Assembly: GCA_025345505.1 (NCBI GenBank)
Contig: JANVCC010000018.1
Location: 39,481,242 to 39,545,241 of the forward strand
Length of the DNA: 64,000 nucleotides
DNA from: Todiramphus chloris collaris
Lineage: Eukaryota > Chordata > Aves > Coraciiformes > Alcedinidae
Direction: 5' to 3'
Under the pieces are notes generated by a model, which did not search any database, had not been told where the DNA came from, and saw nothing but the letters and a program-made list of their open reading frames with translations. The position numbers were made by a program, and so were the translations under genes. Below are positions 1-13,654 of the stretch, one piece after another (position 1 is the first letter of the stretch; each line of letters starts with the position of its first letter).

Positions 1-849
1 GCAGCTGAAGTCACACCGCCTTACCAGCATTTACCAAAGGTTACTGAACGAGTGTTGCCAATTTCTTTCTCTTCAAGATGAAGCCTGCCAGCTCAGTTAT
101 GTCCTTCAGCAAGCATGAATATCTAGCTGTGAAATAATCAGTTGTTGTAGTCTTTATTGAGATGCAATAGGTTGCACATAGAGTACATGAAGTGATGGAG
201 GGAAAGACTAGGCTGTTTTAATGACTCTCCCGTGAAAGTCTCTGTGGAGTATACTCAGTGAGTCTATCTAATCTAACTGTCCCCATAGGCAATATGAGAA
301 GCAGCACTAGTACTGCGGGAATAACACACACCTCGGGTTTTATTGAAACATTTCATTTCATCCCATTCTGCCCCACTAAAAAGCCATTGCCACTTTTAAA
401 GAACATTACTTGGGTTAAAGACAGGAACTCTGTTGGGAGATAAAAATTGACTCACCAAGTGATGAAACTTATTCTTATATAGAACAATTGCAAGTAATAT
501 AGTGATTTTCATAGTGAGGAAAAAAAAAAAAAAGCATTCTGACATGTATTTCTGAATGATATTAGAATTACTGGTGTTTAGCAAGTTACCAAACATCAGC
601 AGAGTGACAGGAACTACATCTACATACTGTTTTAGCTTATGGAAAGTGTGAATATATTTGGTTTAGTGCAAGCTTCTTTCACTATAGGCTAAGATAAGAC
701 ATTTTAAATATATTTGTCACTGGTGAATGATTACATATGGATACATTTAACATCCTCAACATGGTTAAAAAGACACACGGTGATTTATTAATTTGTGGTA
801 ATGTGGTCAGGTGAGATCTATTTCACATTTGTGCTCATTCACACTCAGG

Positions 850-882
850 AATTCAAGGAAATCTTGCAGATTTCCTTGAATT
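850..882. repeat. Perfect inverted repeat (14-bp arms, 5-nt loop)
   Basis: The arm at 850-863 (AATTCAAGGAAATC) is exactly complementary to the arm at 869-882, separated by the loop TTGCA. Pairing stops at both outer flanks. The stem is shorter than a typical microRNA precursor, so a small RNA gene is not supported. A cruciform or a chance palindrome fits better. Confidence 0.85.
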
Positions 883-2190
883 AATAAACACCCTGGCAAA
901 TTAACCTTCATGATTTTTTCATGAGAACTTCTTCATTGAAAACTAAAGCTAAGAAATATTTTGCACTGTCAATTGCTAACAGTTACAGTGCCCCTCTGGT
1001 ACATTAGTTACAGTAATTCGGGTTTTAGAACAAAAAAGTGAGTAACTGTAACATAGGCACACATAATGAATATCAGGGAAATCAATCAAAGTGTAATAAC
1101 CTTTTATTAAAAAAAGACATTGCCCTCTGGCAATTCATAAAACAAGTCCCCAGATCTGTATAGACAGTACAAATAAACATAAAATGATTCTTTAAGGGCA
1201 TAATGAAGGGTTCTGTCAACAACAATAAGAAAACGAAGCATAGATGTATGTTTGTGAAAGAAATCGCACATTTTCCATTGTTCAGAAAGCCTTCGGCAAT
1301 TTTTTTTTGATAAAAAAAAAGGACTACAAGATGCAAGAAATGAGTTCCCCATCTGAGCTATGTCTTTTTAGTCTCTGCTTCCCATTTTATCAAATTTAAG
1401 TTTATCACTGCACTGAGTAGGTCTGTGAAGATTTTGAACTTGCTATGACACAGCTGAAGTTCTTTGAGCTAATCCTAAGTGTCTGGGATTTGGCTGTATA
1501 CCTAAGTTCAGCAGAGTCCACTCTTGCACTGTGTTCCTAGTGGACTACTTCTGAAAGATAGAGGCCTCCCTGTTACTTAAGCAATATATTTCATGCTAAT
1601 CTTTTTCCAAAAATTACAGTTTTTAATTCTATGAAACATTACTGATATAACATGTGTTATTAAAATAACTGTTCTTTATTTTGTTTTCTTTCTGAGTTCC
1701 TTTCAAGTATAAAATTACCAAAGCCCTACATCATATTTGGGTCAAAAGATGATAGTTTAAATGAGATGTTTATTTAATAATTATCCATGGAAAATTAATA
1801 TGAGGGCAGAGGGGTGAATTTCAGGTCACTTAATCATAATATGAGCCAGATATTAGTTGGACACTTGGATTTTGCTTCTCACTCACAGAAGAGTGTGGCT
1901 TTTGAATTCATAGGATCTGAAATGAAATGAAGTCCATTATTTTATCCTAGGAGGTATTTGGTTTAGGATGGGTCCAAACCATAAGGAAAAAGCCCTCCAT
2001 CATGAAAAAAAAGATGAGTGATATCTGAATGTTTTCTAAAAATTTGAAGGGAAAAACAAGGCTAGCACTATGAAGTCCATGGTGCATCTTCCATCCGGAC
2101 AACATTGAACTTTGTGCTGTTGAAACAGAAGTTGGGAAAGACCTACCTGGTCATCACACCAGTCCCTCTCAGATACATGCTATTTTCTTA

Positions 2191-2284
2191 CATTCCTTCC
2201 ATCTCATCCTTCTTACCTCCTTCCCTCTTTTCTTCCTGCTTTCATCCTTCTTTGCTTCTTTTCCTATCTTTCTTCTGTTCTCCC
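2191..2284. repeat. Polypyrimidine (C/T-rich) tract
   Basis: About 94 bases are overwhelmingly C and T, with CTTCC-, TTCTT- and CATCC-like words and only scattered purines. It is not a strict tandem repeat. Such tracts are common in vertebrate non-coding DNA and can resemble a splice-acceptor polypyrimidine tract, but no exon is recognisable downstream. Confidence 0.75.
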
Positions 2285-5200
2285 GAATACCATCATTCCC
2301 TTCTTTGTCAGGATTCAAGCAAGAGGGCAATTAAAAGAAAGCTCCAATGAAAAAAACCACTTTTTCTTAGAACTTGCGCAGTTGCCTACTCAACGTTTTC
2401 TTCTCCTCCACTGTTCCTAATAACAGTTCTCTGGGTGACTGCAGGCAACTTCTTCCCTGGGCTGAAACCCTTGAGAATTTCCCCTTGGAAACTATATATG
2501 TGAGTTTCATTAAGTCCCAAATGTTTTCAAATTTTTGTCCACATCATCATATCCAGGTACTCATCATCCACATGTGACTGTTCCTTCTCTGAATCAGCTA
2601 CCTGAAAGTGCAATCTTCCTACTTCAGTGGTTGTTGTGAAGCCATAATACCCGTACTCTGTTGAGAAGTTGCAGTTCTCTTGTGTGTAAGAGCATTACAC
2701 AACAGAAAAATTGTGGGCTGCAGTTTCAGATCAGAGTCTGAAAACATTAGGTACCAGTAACTGTTAAATATGTAAACATTAGCATGATTGATGTCTGACA
2801 AATCTTGAAATGTAAAAGCTAAGGTACATAAACATGCACCTGTCTGTCTGCAAGCTCATATTGCAAATCAGTTGTTAATGACCTTGGCTTTCTTTCAAGA
2901 GAAAATTTTGTATTCCTTGTGAAAACTTAACTCTGGTAACTTTTGAATAGCTAATTGGGATATTCTCCTATTTTTTTAATATCATACCACCCTGCTTATT
3001 TTGATGCTCTTATTATTGATATTATTGGAAGGGCAAGTTTAACATTATTATTATTGAATGTAACGCAAACATATGAAGAGGTTGCCTTACCTTCAAGGAC
3101 AGATACAGAAACTTGAAAAAAAATTAGAAATTCATGCAATCTTCTAGATCTGAATGCTGTTTGACATTCATCAGAGCCAAGAGGTACTCAGTGCATTTAA
3201 AGTCAAGGTACCTAAATATGGAATTAATAGCTCAGTATGAGGCATCTCTTTTGAACACCTGAAGGTTATAAGAAATGAGGACAGGGATCTAGAATGCAAA
3301 TTGTTATGCGGCTGTTACTAGCTGCTGCTGTAATAAGCAAACTTTATTATTATGTTTGCCAGGTAACTGCAATCTTTACAGAGACCTATAACATATCCAG
3401 GATTTATTATTGTTGTATTTATAGTATTAAGAATTGATGAAACATGAATTAAGATAAGGCACTTGGTGCAGTAGATAGGACCATATGTGGGAGACTTCGG
3501 AAGCTGATGAATTAGAACTCCTACACTAGAACTTGCAGAAATAACCTGTGGATTTGGAATCCAAATTTGCCTTTGTTCCTTAGAAGCAGAGTGGGAGTGT
3601 CAGATCTCCAGCTGTTTACTCGAAACCACATGGGTAGTCCCCAAAGATATGGTCAGTGACAGAAGGAGTCCAAGAAGACTCATGGCCAAATACTTCAGTA
3701 TCCTATGCATTGCAAGCCACATTAAGTCTCCTGCTTTGGGCTTATTTTGGTGGTGTATGATTGTCTTGCTCCTAGTCGTGGGACAAGCCCTCATCCCTGC
3801 CCTGCCTTGCTCCAGCCCATCCCCATACTGCTTGGATGTGAGGAAGATGAATTGACCTCTACTTAAGAGACAGCAACAGGCAGAACTTTGCAAATTCTGA
3901 GTTCCTGCTGGACTCTAAGGGACAACAGATTTCCTTTGCTCTGTTTACATATTCCTTTGTGCCAAAATTGGCTTTGATGTCAGCAGTGTAAGTTCATTCA
4001 GAAGTGTTTACCTTATCAGTACTGAGTTTTGACACTCTCATTATACTCTTCGAATACTGCAGATTCAGCAATGTGCTTTACAAAGCAGAACAAGCACCTT
4101 CAAAGGATTGCATTGAGATAGATGAGGGGAGAGATACCTAACACAGACAGCAGAGCTGGTGACACACTACTAGTCTTTCTTTGTGGGTGCGAATAGTTGG
4201 ATATGTTACTTAAGTTTCAGAGATGTCTGGGAAAAGCAGCTACTAATTTTGCACTGTGACACTTCAACAGCAACAAATTCTTACTGCTTATTACCAGTTG
4301 ATATTCAGTCCACCTTCACAGGGGTGACTTTAGACAGTAAAGGAGCCAGGTGCTGATAAACTAATATGGGAGCCAGGGAAAAGAGGTTTAAGTCTCCCTT
4401 GGGATGTACTGCATCGTGTGAAAAGGTGAGAAAAATATACTCCATCTGTGAGGTGAGGATATAAACATGGCACTGAGCTGCTACTGTGAGTCTGTGTGTG
4501 TGAGAAGTATATTAAAACCCTGTCAGGCAAGGGACATGGTCTGTGTAAATATGCTCTGTTTTGTTTCCTTGCCTAAATGTCTGTAAACCTACCCCTAGCT
4601 GAGAAGCTAATCCATGTGACAATGTCTGCAATGAGGATGTGAGAAAATCACAGATGAGACATAAGCTTTTATTTTTAATTTTTATTAACTATTTCTATAT
4701 TTGTAATTCTATTAATTAGCAAACTCTAACTGTACAAGAACTTGTACATAGTGCATTTCATTGCTCTCAGTCATTTCTATTTTGCCTTAAGCCTACTTAG
4801 TCTTTGAAAAGAGTGTAAAACCTTGGAGGTATAAATGGTCAACTATTTCCTAAATGATAGATTTTTTTTCCGTGTAAATTAAGTTACAGTTCACCAGAAG
4901 GTCATGTAAAATGAGTTTAATAAGCACCCCATCTAGTTTAAAAATGGTGTCAGAGGATAGAACAGAGGATAGAATTTAATTACAACTTTAGAAGATTTAA
5001 CCCTCATAGTATAAGGAAATGTCTAGAATTCACTGAAGTCAATGGAAAGACATGTACATCTGTGGACATTTGAGCACATCCCCCAACAGGGAATGATTTG
5101 AAATGTCACAGAAAATGCATTGGATCCTCATTTCATATGAAAATGTTTAGAAATTATTGCTTTAGATCATATTTTTTTTATATTAGAAATGTTAAATGAT

Positions 5201-5420
5201 GAGCAAAGAAGTGTGTATACATATTTATGTATTTGTGTTCTTGTCCATTGTGGCAGTTTTTTTACATTAGTGCTTGTAACCTATGGAAGAGAGCAACGTC
5301 TTAGTGGCTGCTGCATTCCATTCTTCATACGTACCATGAATTGTATAAGGTGCAAGCAGAGCTTTGATGTTGTCCCTTACACATATTTGTCCACAGTTTT
5401 ATTTGCTAGAGCAGAGGGAG

Positions 5421-5446
5421 AAAAAAAATTAAAAAAAAAAAAAAAA
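5421..5446. repeat. Poly(A) low-complexity tract
   Basis: Eight A residues, TT and then sixteen A residues follow one another. No retroelement body is recognisable immediately upstream, so I treat it as simple low-complexity sequence and not as an assigned LINE tail. Confidence 0.85.
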
Positions 5447-5704
5447 GAAAAATACCAGGAATATATTCTGCATAGCAAAGGGGAACCTGGAGGCACATCT
5501 GCCTTCCATAACAATGAGCTACTCTCCTACTCACTTGTGGCAAAGCCATTACTGAGCCCTAAAACAGCCGTAGACATCAGGTTCTTAAAGCCAATCAAAA
5601 GAAATATCAAAATCCCCTCAGACAGTCCTTCAGTGTGGATATCAGATGGTCAGTCTAAAGTCCTTTGAAGAGCCCTCCCACATTCCAGGGTAGTGGTGCA
5701 GCCT

Positions 5705-5999
5705 AATAACGGTGCCAGAGATGAAAGGTATGGGAGGTTTGATCTGGCAGCTGGAAAACAAGTTGTACTATGTGAGACTTACAGAGTTCAATCTTTTCAG
5801 CTTATCTGAGAAAAGTCTGAGAGGAGGCTTGATCATTATGTCTAGATACTTACACATGGAAAAGAGATCCAATAGCAGGGGCTTTCTGAGCTTATTGACA
5901 AAGACCTGTCAGGATCTGTGGCCAAGGGTTAGACAATTTCAGCCTTGAAATAAGTCATAGCTTTCTAGCAGAGAGGATAATTGAACGAAGTAACAGTGT
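5705..5999 (+). mobile_element. Ancient CR1 LINE 3' fragment
   Basis: The sequence follows the C-terminal end of the CR1 reverse transcriptase frame and the start of the 3' region. Translated around 5780-5870 it gives a leucine-rich stretch with NLFSLSEKSLRGGLI, the decayed form of the CR1 'LFSLE+RRLRGDL' motif. It continues through the region that normally reads as a long aspartate/lysine-rich tail, followed by 'GATAATTGAACGAAGTAAC', which resembles the 'gtgaggataattaaccattggaac' block of old CR1s. There is no octamer tail, and indels break the frame. It resembles the old turtle/crocodilian-like CR1 layer more than the younger copies in this window. Both ends are approximate. Confidence 0.7.
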
Positions 6000-8445
6000 C
6001 CTAAAAGGGTTGGGGATGGGGGTTGTGTGTGTGTGGACAGTGACAACTCAACATACATTTAGATTTTTAAAATAAAATTAAAAATCCTTCTAGGACGTGA
6101 TTTAATCAATTGTCTGTGATAAATTCTGCATCCTGTAGGTCCAGGCACTCAGGTGGAATAGTTGATTTTGTTCTTTCTGACCTTAATGCTTGTAAATGTA
6201 TGAATCTGTTACTCATGTCATCATTTCAAGGTCCAGGGAGAAGATAGTAAGTTACGTACAGCCCTTAGAGTGCTCGTAACAGCTGGAACTCTTGCATTAA
6301 GATAATCACTGCAACCAAAGATTACCAAGACTTCAGGGGATCAGCAGATGTATTCTCAGGGCTCATGTCTTAATTTGCCTTTATTTCTTTTTCACCTCAT
6401 TCAGAAACATCAGAGGTGACTGCAGCTGGAGACAGGGCAACAGATGGGTAGTCTGCAGATGCTGGATTCTATTTTCCACTTATTTACTCAACAGATCTCC
6501 AGATTTGTATTTTTCTAAGTTAGATCAGCAAACACCTTGGTTTATATTACTTTTATTTCTGGACTTAGGCTGAAATAATTTGAATATTCCTTTTAACCTT
6601 TTTCCTGTCCAGAAGTGCTTGATTATTGGAAGCTTTTTTTTTTTCCTTCTCAAACTAAGAGGCTGGACACAATTATTTAATGAGTCCTTCCATTTTATGT
6701 AAAGAAAACCTATGAAGGTTCATATACCTATAAGAATAGTTTAACTGAAATGGAAAAGATGGATAGGTGATGCCAGCACATCAGTCTGCAAAATGAAGCA
6801 TCAGAATCACCCTCAATTTTACCATTTCCAGATAGCTGAACCAGTACAGAGAAGAAAGGATAAACAAAAAACCCAAACATCTCAAACCAAAACTACATTG
6901 CTCTGTGGAAATTAATTTTTAGAAATGCAAACCAAGCCTTAATTTTACTTTGCTGCAGTTTCATTCTTGGGAATGCTTGCTTTGGGAGTTGCCATGGTAT
7001 TTGTACCTAGTTTACAGTGAAAGACCAGGGCTACAGTTTATTCAGTTGAGGGAGTCAAGGCACCCCAAAGGGAATCACACTCTGAATCAAATCAAAACAA
7101 ATAAAGTGACACACAACTGAAATCATTGAACCAAAATCCACAAATTAAGCAAATGGAAGACTCCAGTGCTGTCTCATGCAGTTAGCAAATCCAAAATGCA
7201 CAAATGCACAAATGAAAATTCAGGGTCAGTGGCTGCCCAAAAAGAAATAAATTACATAAAAAAAATAGGGCTCTTCTGTCCCTAGAATTGAACACTTCAC
7301 TAATGCTTTAATAAGCAGCGAACTGCTGCTCTCCTCTGGCTTTCTATGAGCTGGTACTCAGAAGCCCTGTTCCTGCATTAAGATTTCAAGATGTCCCAGG
7401 TTCCCTTCACAATTTCCTTTCCCATCAAGGGTAATGCACTCCAGTCTGTGAGGAAAAAGGACATTCATTTTTTAATCTAACAAACTTTTATCTATCTTTC
7501 CTCTTAAGTATCCAAAGTCACACACTCAGATAAGGTAACTAACCTCATCTCCTCCTTCTGAAAGCCACCGCAAGATTAGGCTCAGGTCTGCAATCTGGCT
7601 TCTCTAGGAAACCAAACATTAATAGTGATAGCCAGCAATAGTTAATAGTCATTTATTACATATGAAGTCTGAGATTTTAAAGAGAAATCTCAAGTATTAA
7701 GCACACATTTTACTTAATTTCACTGAGATTTGTGCATCAAAGTCTTTCAGGCTTCCTTAGAAAACACAGCCTATAGTAATAATAAGCAAAAATGTTGCTG
7801 GGAGAGGAAATTTACAGCCTATTTCTTAAAGACAGTGATTTTATTACATGAAAATAAGTGCAGATTGGCACATATACAAGACTAATGCTTCTCTTCAGTT
7901 TTTCTAATCACTGCAGACTAAGAATTAAGTGATAAAATTGGAAAAAAAAATGCTTCATATTTGAAGTGTTGCATCGGATGTGACACTGTGTGTGCACATT
8001 GCAGGAAGCCATGTGCACTTTCCCAGTCAATAGCTAAAACTATGATCTGATCTGTTTGCTGATGGTGTTTTGAAAATTTATATTCCTTAAAGATCAAAAT
8101 AAAGGGAAAGGAGGACCTGGGCTTCCTGTCATCTTGAAGGAAGGATTGGGAAGTTTTATTTCTGTCAGTTCATGAAGACTGAAGGCCCCTTACCATGGAC
8201 ACAAGATTGGGTTATGGATTACTAAGGAGGCTGACCAAGGAAGCCTAGATGGTAATTCCCATCAAATGTTTTAGATCCTCCTTAGTCAACTTTGTGGGTA
8301 TTTGGGGCCCATGAAACATGTTGTATAGCTCCATCTGCAGAGAATTCAGCCTGAGGACCAGTTCATATAATGAACTAGCTTAGAATCACTTCCTGTCTTG
8401 CGAAGTAGACACCCAAAATAAAAAAAAAAGCAACAGCATATATTT

Positions 8446-8469
8446 ATGTGTGCACACACACACACATAC
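8446..8469. repeat. Short (CA)n/(TG)n microsatellite
   Basis: About 24 bases of alternating purine-pyrimidine sequence, beginning ATGTGTG and passing into CACACA repeats. It is a common vertebrate dinucleotide repeat, likely length-polymorphic. Confidence 0.85.
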
Positions 8470-10664
8470 TCTTCTCAAAAGGTAATTGTCCAAGGCATAT
8501 ATACTATTATAAAAGCAGAAATTGAAATCAAGTTGTTCAAGAGAATCCTCTGGGTTGTTCTCTGGTAGCAGTGCAAGTTCCACAAAAAGGGGGTAGCCTG
8601 TGATGAAATAACTTAGAAAGGAAGAAAGGAAAATACCTGTGGGAGACATTGAATCTCAGAGGGCTATACTGCCCTTCAGACAACATGGCTAGGTTAGGAT
8701 AACCATGTGCTTTTGGTATGAGCAGTGAGAGGAAAGGTCAGAATTAATTTGATATAGGCACAAAAGGCTTGGCAACTCTATTCTGTTACAGAATAATTTT
8801 GTAAATAACCAGTGTCTCATGGAAATATCAGGAGGCTCAATGATGCTGAGAAATATCTGAACAGAATTAAGAAAAAGGTTGAATGATAAAATGGGAGTCA
8901 CTAATTTCTACTCCCAAGGCAGTTAGTTTAAATAAATGCTGAAATTATTTGTTTTATTCAAATATTCATTAGAGTTTTCAAAGATATGTTGAAAATCCAA
9001 GAACAAATTTATTTTTTTTGCCTTCAAGATCTCTCAGTGTTTAAAACTTAGAATTATTGAACTTCTGTTCAAAATAGAGTGGATTTCATAAGGACAGTTA
9101 TTGTTCCTTCTCCAAAACGGGAAATTGTCTCATGAGGTAAATCAAACCAGAAGGAATAGGTTAAAAGTGTTAAACTGTTAAACCTGGTTCTGATGGTGAT
9201 TCATTTTTTTATATGTATCTATCACAAACATAGATAACACACATAAATATACCCATTATTTAAATCCTATAATTATTCTGTAACATTATATTGAATCCTC
9301 ATTTCTCTCTGAGAAGAATAATGACAATTAGTTGCTATCTCACTGGAACTACATAAATAATAATTTAAAATGGTGGGTTTGTTTGTTTGTTTTTCCTTTT
9401 TTTTTTCCTGGCATTTGTGCTCCTAGGACACAGCTACATTTGTGCAATAAAGTTAGTGTTGACCACATAGATCGGAGCAGAAATACTGACCCAGATGCAC
9501 AGGTAGGTCAAATCTCTGAGACCTACGTTACTTAGACCACCCTGCTTTTAGCTTTCTGACCACTCTTAGCTTCATTGCCTCTGCAGCATGCATTGTGATC
9601 CACTGTCCTGTGAAGAAATACCCAAAGGCAGAGATTGGCAATGTCTTGCTGAGGGACCAAAGGCTTGGGATGAGAGCAGATATTAAATAGCACTCTGCAA
9701 GACCTGGAACTGAGAGCTGCTTCATCTTGAGAGGGTCATCTGTGAATATTATCTATCTCTTTACTCTCACTGTGTTTTGCACTCAGACAGACAGAGGATC
9801 TCTTTTGTACCTACTGTTTTTAGTCTTACCACAGGGTTCTGAGTAATTCCTAGATCAAGCCATGGAGGCTATAATGGCAGGAGTGTGCCATAACATGGGA
9901 GCTCTCTCCTAACCCTTTTTGCCTCTAGCAAACACCTCGATCTGCCTCATGTACACCATGATAACACATTTTGCATCAATGGCCATACACTTCATTGCAG
10001 ATGTTTGCAACCAAAGAATAGTCATGTAGCTTCCTACTGCTGTTGCCACAGGTGCCCTATATGGCCAATCAGTTTGGGATCATACTGTGAACCTGGAAGG
10101 TGTCCTGCAGCCAGGACACTTCAATTCTCCTGTTTCCAAATAGTGGTTTTGGACAAGGTGGACAGGCAGCCTATGAGAAGCTTTAAAGGTTGCTTTTAGC
10201 CTGGAAATATGAAGCTATAAGCTAAAACTGACAACGTCTGCTAGGTTTGTTGTGAACCATCACAGCCAGCAGGAAAATATGGATGTGTGATCACAAGTAT
10301 GAGTTTAGCATATATTGATGGGTGTCATGGCATAACCTTTTCATGCCTGCACCAGTCTGAACAGCAGTGCTGGTAAGGATTGCTACTGAAGCATGCCACT
10401 AGGGGTCTTTTAACAGATGCCACCAAAGATAAGAGTTTTAGACTTTGGCAGTTTGTGCCTGGATTTTTATATCATGAGGGAAACTGAAGTGGGTGCTGAT
10501 AGTTTTCAGTGTGTTGGCCAGAGGAAAAAATCCAGAGGGAAATGAGGAACATACAAATTGGTGTATCTACACCCAAAGCTATCATGTTACTTACTGATGG
10601 CCTTTCATGATTGCCATACTTCACTCCTTATCTGGAGGGAAGAAGGAAAAAAATCTATCACATC

Positions 10665-10730
10665 TTTTTTTTTTTTTTTTTTATTTTTAAAATTTTTTTT
10701 TTGTTTTTTAATTTAAAAAAAAAAAAATTA
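10665..10730. repeat. AT-only homopolymer-rich tract
   Basis: Eighteen T residues lead into mixed T and A runs, ending in a run of thirteen A residues. Only one base in the tract is not A or T. The T and A runs are mutually complementary, so it can fold back on itself. Runs like this are prone to length errors in sequencing and assembly. Confidence 0.85.
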
Positions 10731-13403
10731 GGATCCCTTATTTTCCATAGATGCAATTAATTCTTTTTTATAATGTAGGAATAATTTTGTGTTGATATTG
10801 AATATACTGAATGCTACTGAAGGCAGGAAAATTTCCTTTATTTTCAATGGGCTTTGCTTTGAAGTTGTCAAGAACCTGAAAGGTGAGCATATATTTTAGT
10901 CCAATTTACACCTTATCACCTTATTATGCTTTGTTTTATTCCTAAGGGTGCAATTATGTATAAAGAGCCTTACTTTTACCTCTTATAAAAGAGGTTTGGA
11001 TTTAACTCAGAATTGTAATGGTCTCAAATTATGTGTGTTGTGTTAAATGTCAGAACTCTATTATAGTATAACCCTTGCAAACTGGTACAAACAGAATGGT
11101 TGTGTCTAGTGCCTGGATTATTTATGTCAGTAATAATGCAAAAGAGAAGGAAAGTCACAGAATTTTAGCTGAGAAAACAAGTTTGAAACATCACCAGCCA
11201 TTTACTGTGCAATCTACACTCAAAATCTATTCTCAATATCCAGTTTGAAATCAGAAGTTTTCTAAATTTTCCAGGTTTTGGAATATATATAACTAATAAG
11301 AAAACACTGTTTTCTACCAGTTTATTTACTACCCAGTTTATTATAATTTTTGTGTATCAAAGACCTAAAGACTATGAAATAGAGGATGTATTTGTATGTA
11401 GATAGGGGTCTATGCTCTGAAAGAACTTCTGTTCAATGAAGACAACAGACCCATTAAGAGCAGGGAGGAAAGATTCACAATAATGTGCACATATGTGTCC
11501 TTACCCTTTGCTTCTTTCTGTAAATGTTAACATTTTGTATGTCTTTATTTCTCATACATACCCCTCTTAGCCAAAAGGTCTTTCAATATATCTGCTATTT
11601 CTCCAAAGAATGAGATACTTCATAGTTTTAAGCATGGAACTCTACATGAGTTTTATAGGATATGAGATAGTAAGAAGGCTTCCGTTAATTGTTAGCATGT
11701 TATTCTATTTCGATTATGTGCATTTGAGCATAAGATTTGTGGTTTAATTCAGTAAAGCCCTTTGAAATATATTCTCAGCTAGATTTTATATTTGTTTAGC
11801 GCTAAAACTTCATCAATCTCAATTGTTGTAGCATCATATCATCAACATTTTTAAGAAAAAAAGTAAGTCAAAACAGTAACAAAGATAAACATGTTCTGAC
11901 AGCAAATGTAGGTGATAATTAAGGCAGTAAATTAAGCAGCCATTGCTAGATAGAGAGGAGTCTGTGGCCATGATTTGCAGTATCACTCTCAGCAGGTGAC
12001 ACCTGTTAGGTAGGCAGTTCTTCCTATGGAGTTCTGATTTACCAGATGTACAGATTAAAGCTTCAGGTTCCCATAGTTCACTTTTCATCCTGTGTAATGT
12101 CATCATCCAGGCACTACAAAGCTATGCCAATCTTGCAACTGGAGGCAAATTCTAATCAAGACATGGTTTTGAGTTAATTCTGGGGAAACCCCACTTTTGA
12201 GCTCTTTTACAGTAAGGGGTAGAAAATGTTCCCAGTCTTCTTTTCTCTGTGTTTTGCTCTGCAGCTGAACCTTGATTTGAAGAGTCATGTTCAATGGTCA
12301 CTTACTCCCTAATACCTTGGGAGCAGGCAGAACATTGTAAGTGAAATTGAATGGAATAAAGCACCAAAGGGGAAAGGCTGTCAGGAGCAATTGCTTAAAA
12401 CTAGAAGGATAGACTACTTAAAATAAGATCTTGAAGCTAAAGCATAAGGTAGTTATTTAATTTTTTGGCTTACAGTATCAAACTTGTCATTACCCTTTTA
12501 GGAAAAGTCTAAGAAAATTGTTGAGTACATGAAGTTAGCAAAAGTAATTTTGTTTGATGTAAGAAGTTGGCATTGGTAAACAGATATATTCATTCAATGC
12601 ATCATTAGCCTCAGAAAAGAATGATTGGACTCTGGCCAAAATAGAAGGAAAATCTACTAGAAAAGGGAACTGATCACAGCCAGATGGATTAGACCTATTG
12701 TCTAAAAAATGGGAACTTGTCAATTGTGATAAATTCTCATTTAAAATATTGGTGAGCCTGCTAGGAGACCTTTGCGTATATGGCAATGCAAGCATAATCA
12801 CACTAGCCACTACAACTATTGCCAGAACTGGATCCCTGTGCTATGAGTCACAGCTCACTTAAGTGGTGAGAGAATCCCTGCCCTGAGATGCCTCCAACAG
12901 AAATGGAAGACACCAAGGAAGGATGTAAAGCCAGTGATATGCCCAAGTTTAGAAGGAGTTCTTGTCTATTCTCCCACAGGAGAGCTGTTTTGCAGAACAC
13001 AGCACAGGAAGCAGGTCTACTGAGCAGAGACTTAGAATGGGCAAAAATTGCAATCTACTGCAAAGTTTGGATGAAAAAAACAGTGACACTGGGCTCTCTT
13101 TGAGGCACTATAGGATAACTGTGTAGAAGCCTAACTGTTCCTTAAAAGACTGATTTCAAACCGCAAGTGGTAATGAGATAACATTGTGACCTGGGTGGAG
13201 AATGAGAAAGGCCTGCCTGGATAGGGAAGGTGTGAAATTTGGCAACAACGCTGCCCCTTCCTGGCCCAAGGCAAGGCCTGCTCCTTGCAGATAAGGAAGT
13301 TAACTATAAGAAGAGATAAGTTCTGTGAAGATGGGACAGTGTCTTTTGCCTGAGTTAATTTCTTCATTACATGGCTGTGGCCACTCCGTGCATGTCCCGG
13401 GTG

Positions 13404-13410
13404 TATAAAA
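13404..13410 (+). promoter_or_regulatory. TATA box of the probable LTR
   Basis: TATAAAA lies in a GC-richer context (CCCGGGTGTATAAAAAGG) and is correctly placed about 240 bases upstream of an AATAAA signal, as expected for U3 and R of a retroviral LTR. No evidence of present activity can be read from the sequence. Confidence 0.5.
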
Positions 13411-13648
13411 AGGACAGTGGTATATTGATCAGATGTCTCTGATCAAGATGTCTCTGGATTTGTACACACCACCCAATAATTCAAGATCTACACCAGTCCT
13501 TCAAGAAGTCACTGGAACCAAGGGTGGTGATATCTCACTTTCTTCTTCTCCCTTTCCCTTTTTCTTTCTTCTACTCTTACAAACTTTTTTATCTTTAAGG
13601 CATTAGAGACCAAATCTTTCCAAACTATGTATAATGCTTCTTGTGTCC

Positions 13649-13654
13649 AATAAA
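13649..13654 (+). terminator. Polyadenylation signal of the probable LTR
   Basis: An AATAAA hexamer (in CCAATAAAATTAAC) sits after the C/T-rich region and about 120 bases before the proposed 3' end of the LTR, a normal position for the R region. Isolated hexamers are frequent in AT-rich DNA, so support comes only from the TATA box and LTR-like ends. Confidence 0.45.

Larger units (their letters stand above)
1..5704. other. Non-coding stretch, no recognisable gene
   Basis: No reading frame here resembles a known protein, and frames are short and interrupted. The longest, at 5189-5668 on the + strand (159 codons), runs through an A-rich low-complexity tract and encodes a lysine-rich patch, which suggests chance. 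Visible structure is limited to an A run near 520-533, a perfect hairpin at 850-882, a polypyrimidine tract at 2191-2284 and A runs at 5421-5446. The stretch could be intergenic or intronic; the sequence alone does not say. Confidence 0.6.
6000..13121. other. Non-coding stretch, no recognisable gene
   Basis: Only short chance frames are present; none shows a signal peptide plus domain, a recognisable fold motif or a conserved exon with flanking splice sites. It contains a short G/T-rich patch near 6008-6035, a CA/TG microsatellite at 8446-8469 and an AT-only tract at 10665-10730. Parts may derive from old transposons too diverged to assign by eye. Confidence 0.55.

Noticed and set aside
5189-5668. 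159-codon + strand reading frame
   Set aside because: It passes through an A-rich tract giving a lysine-only patch, shows no recognisable domain and ends next to an old CR1 fragment. It is best explained as chance.
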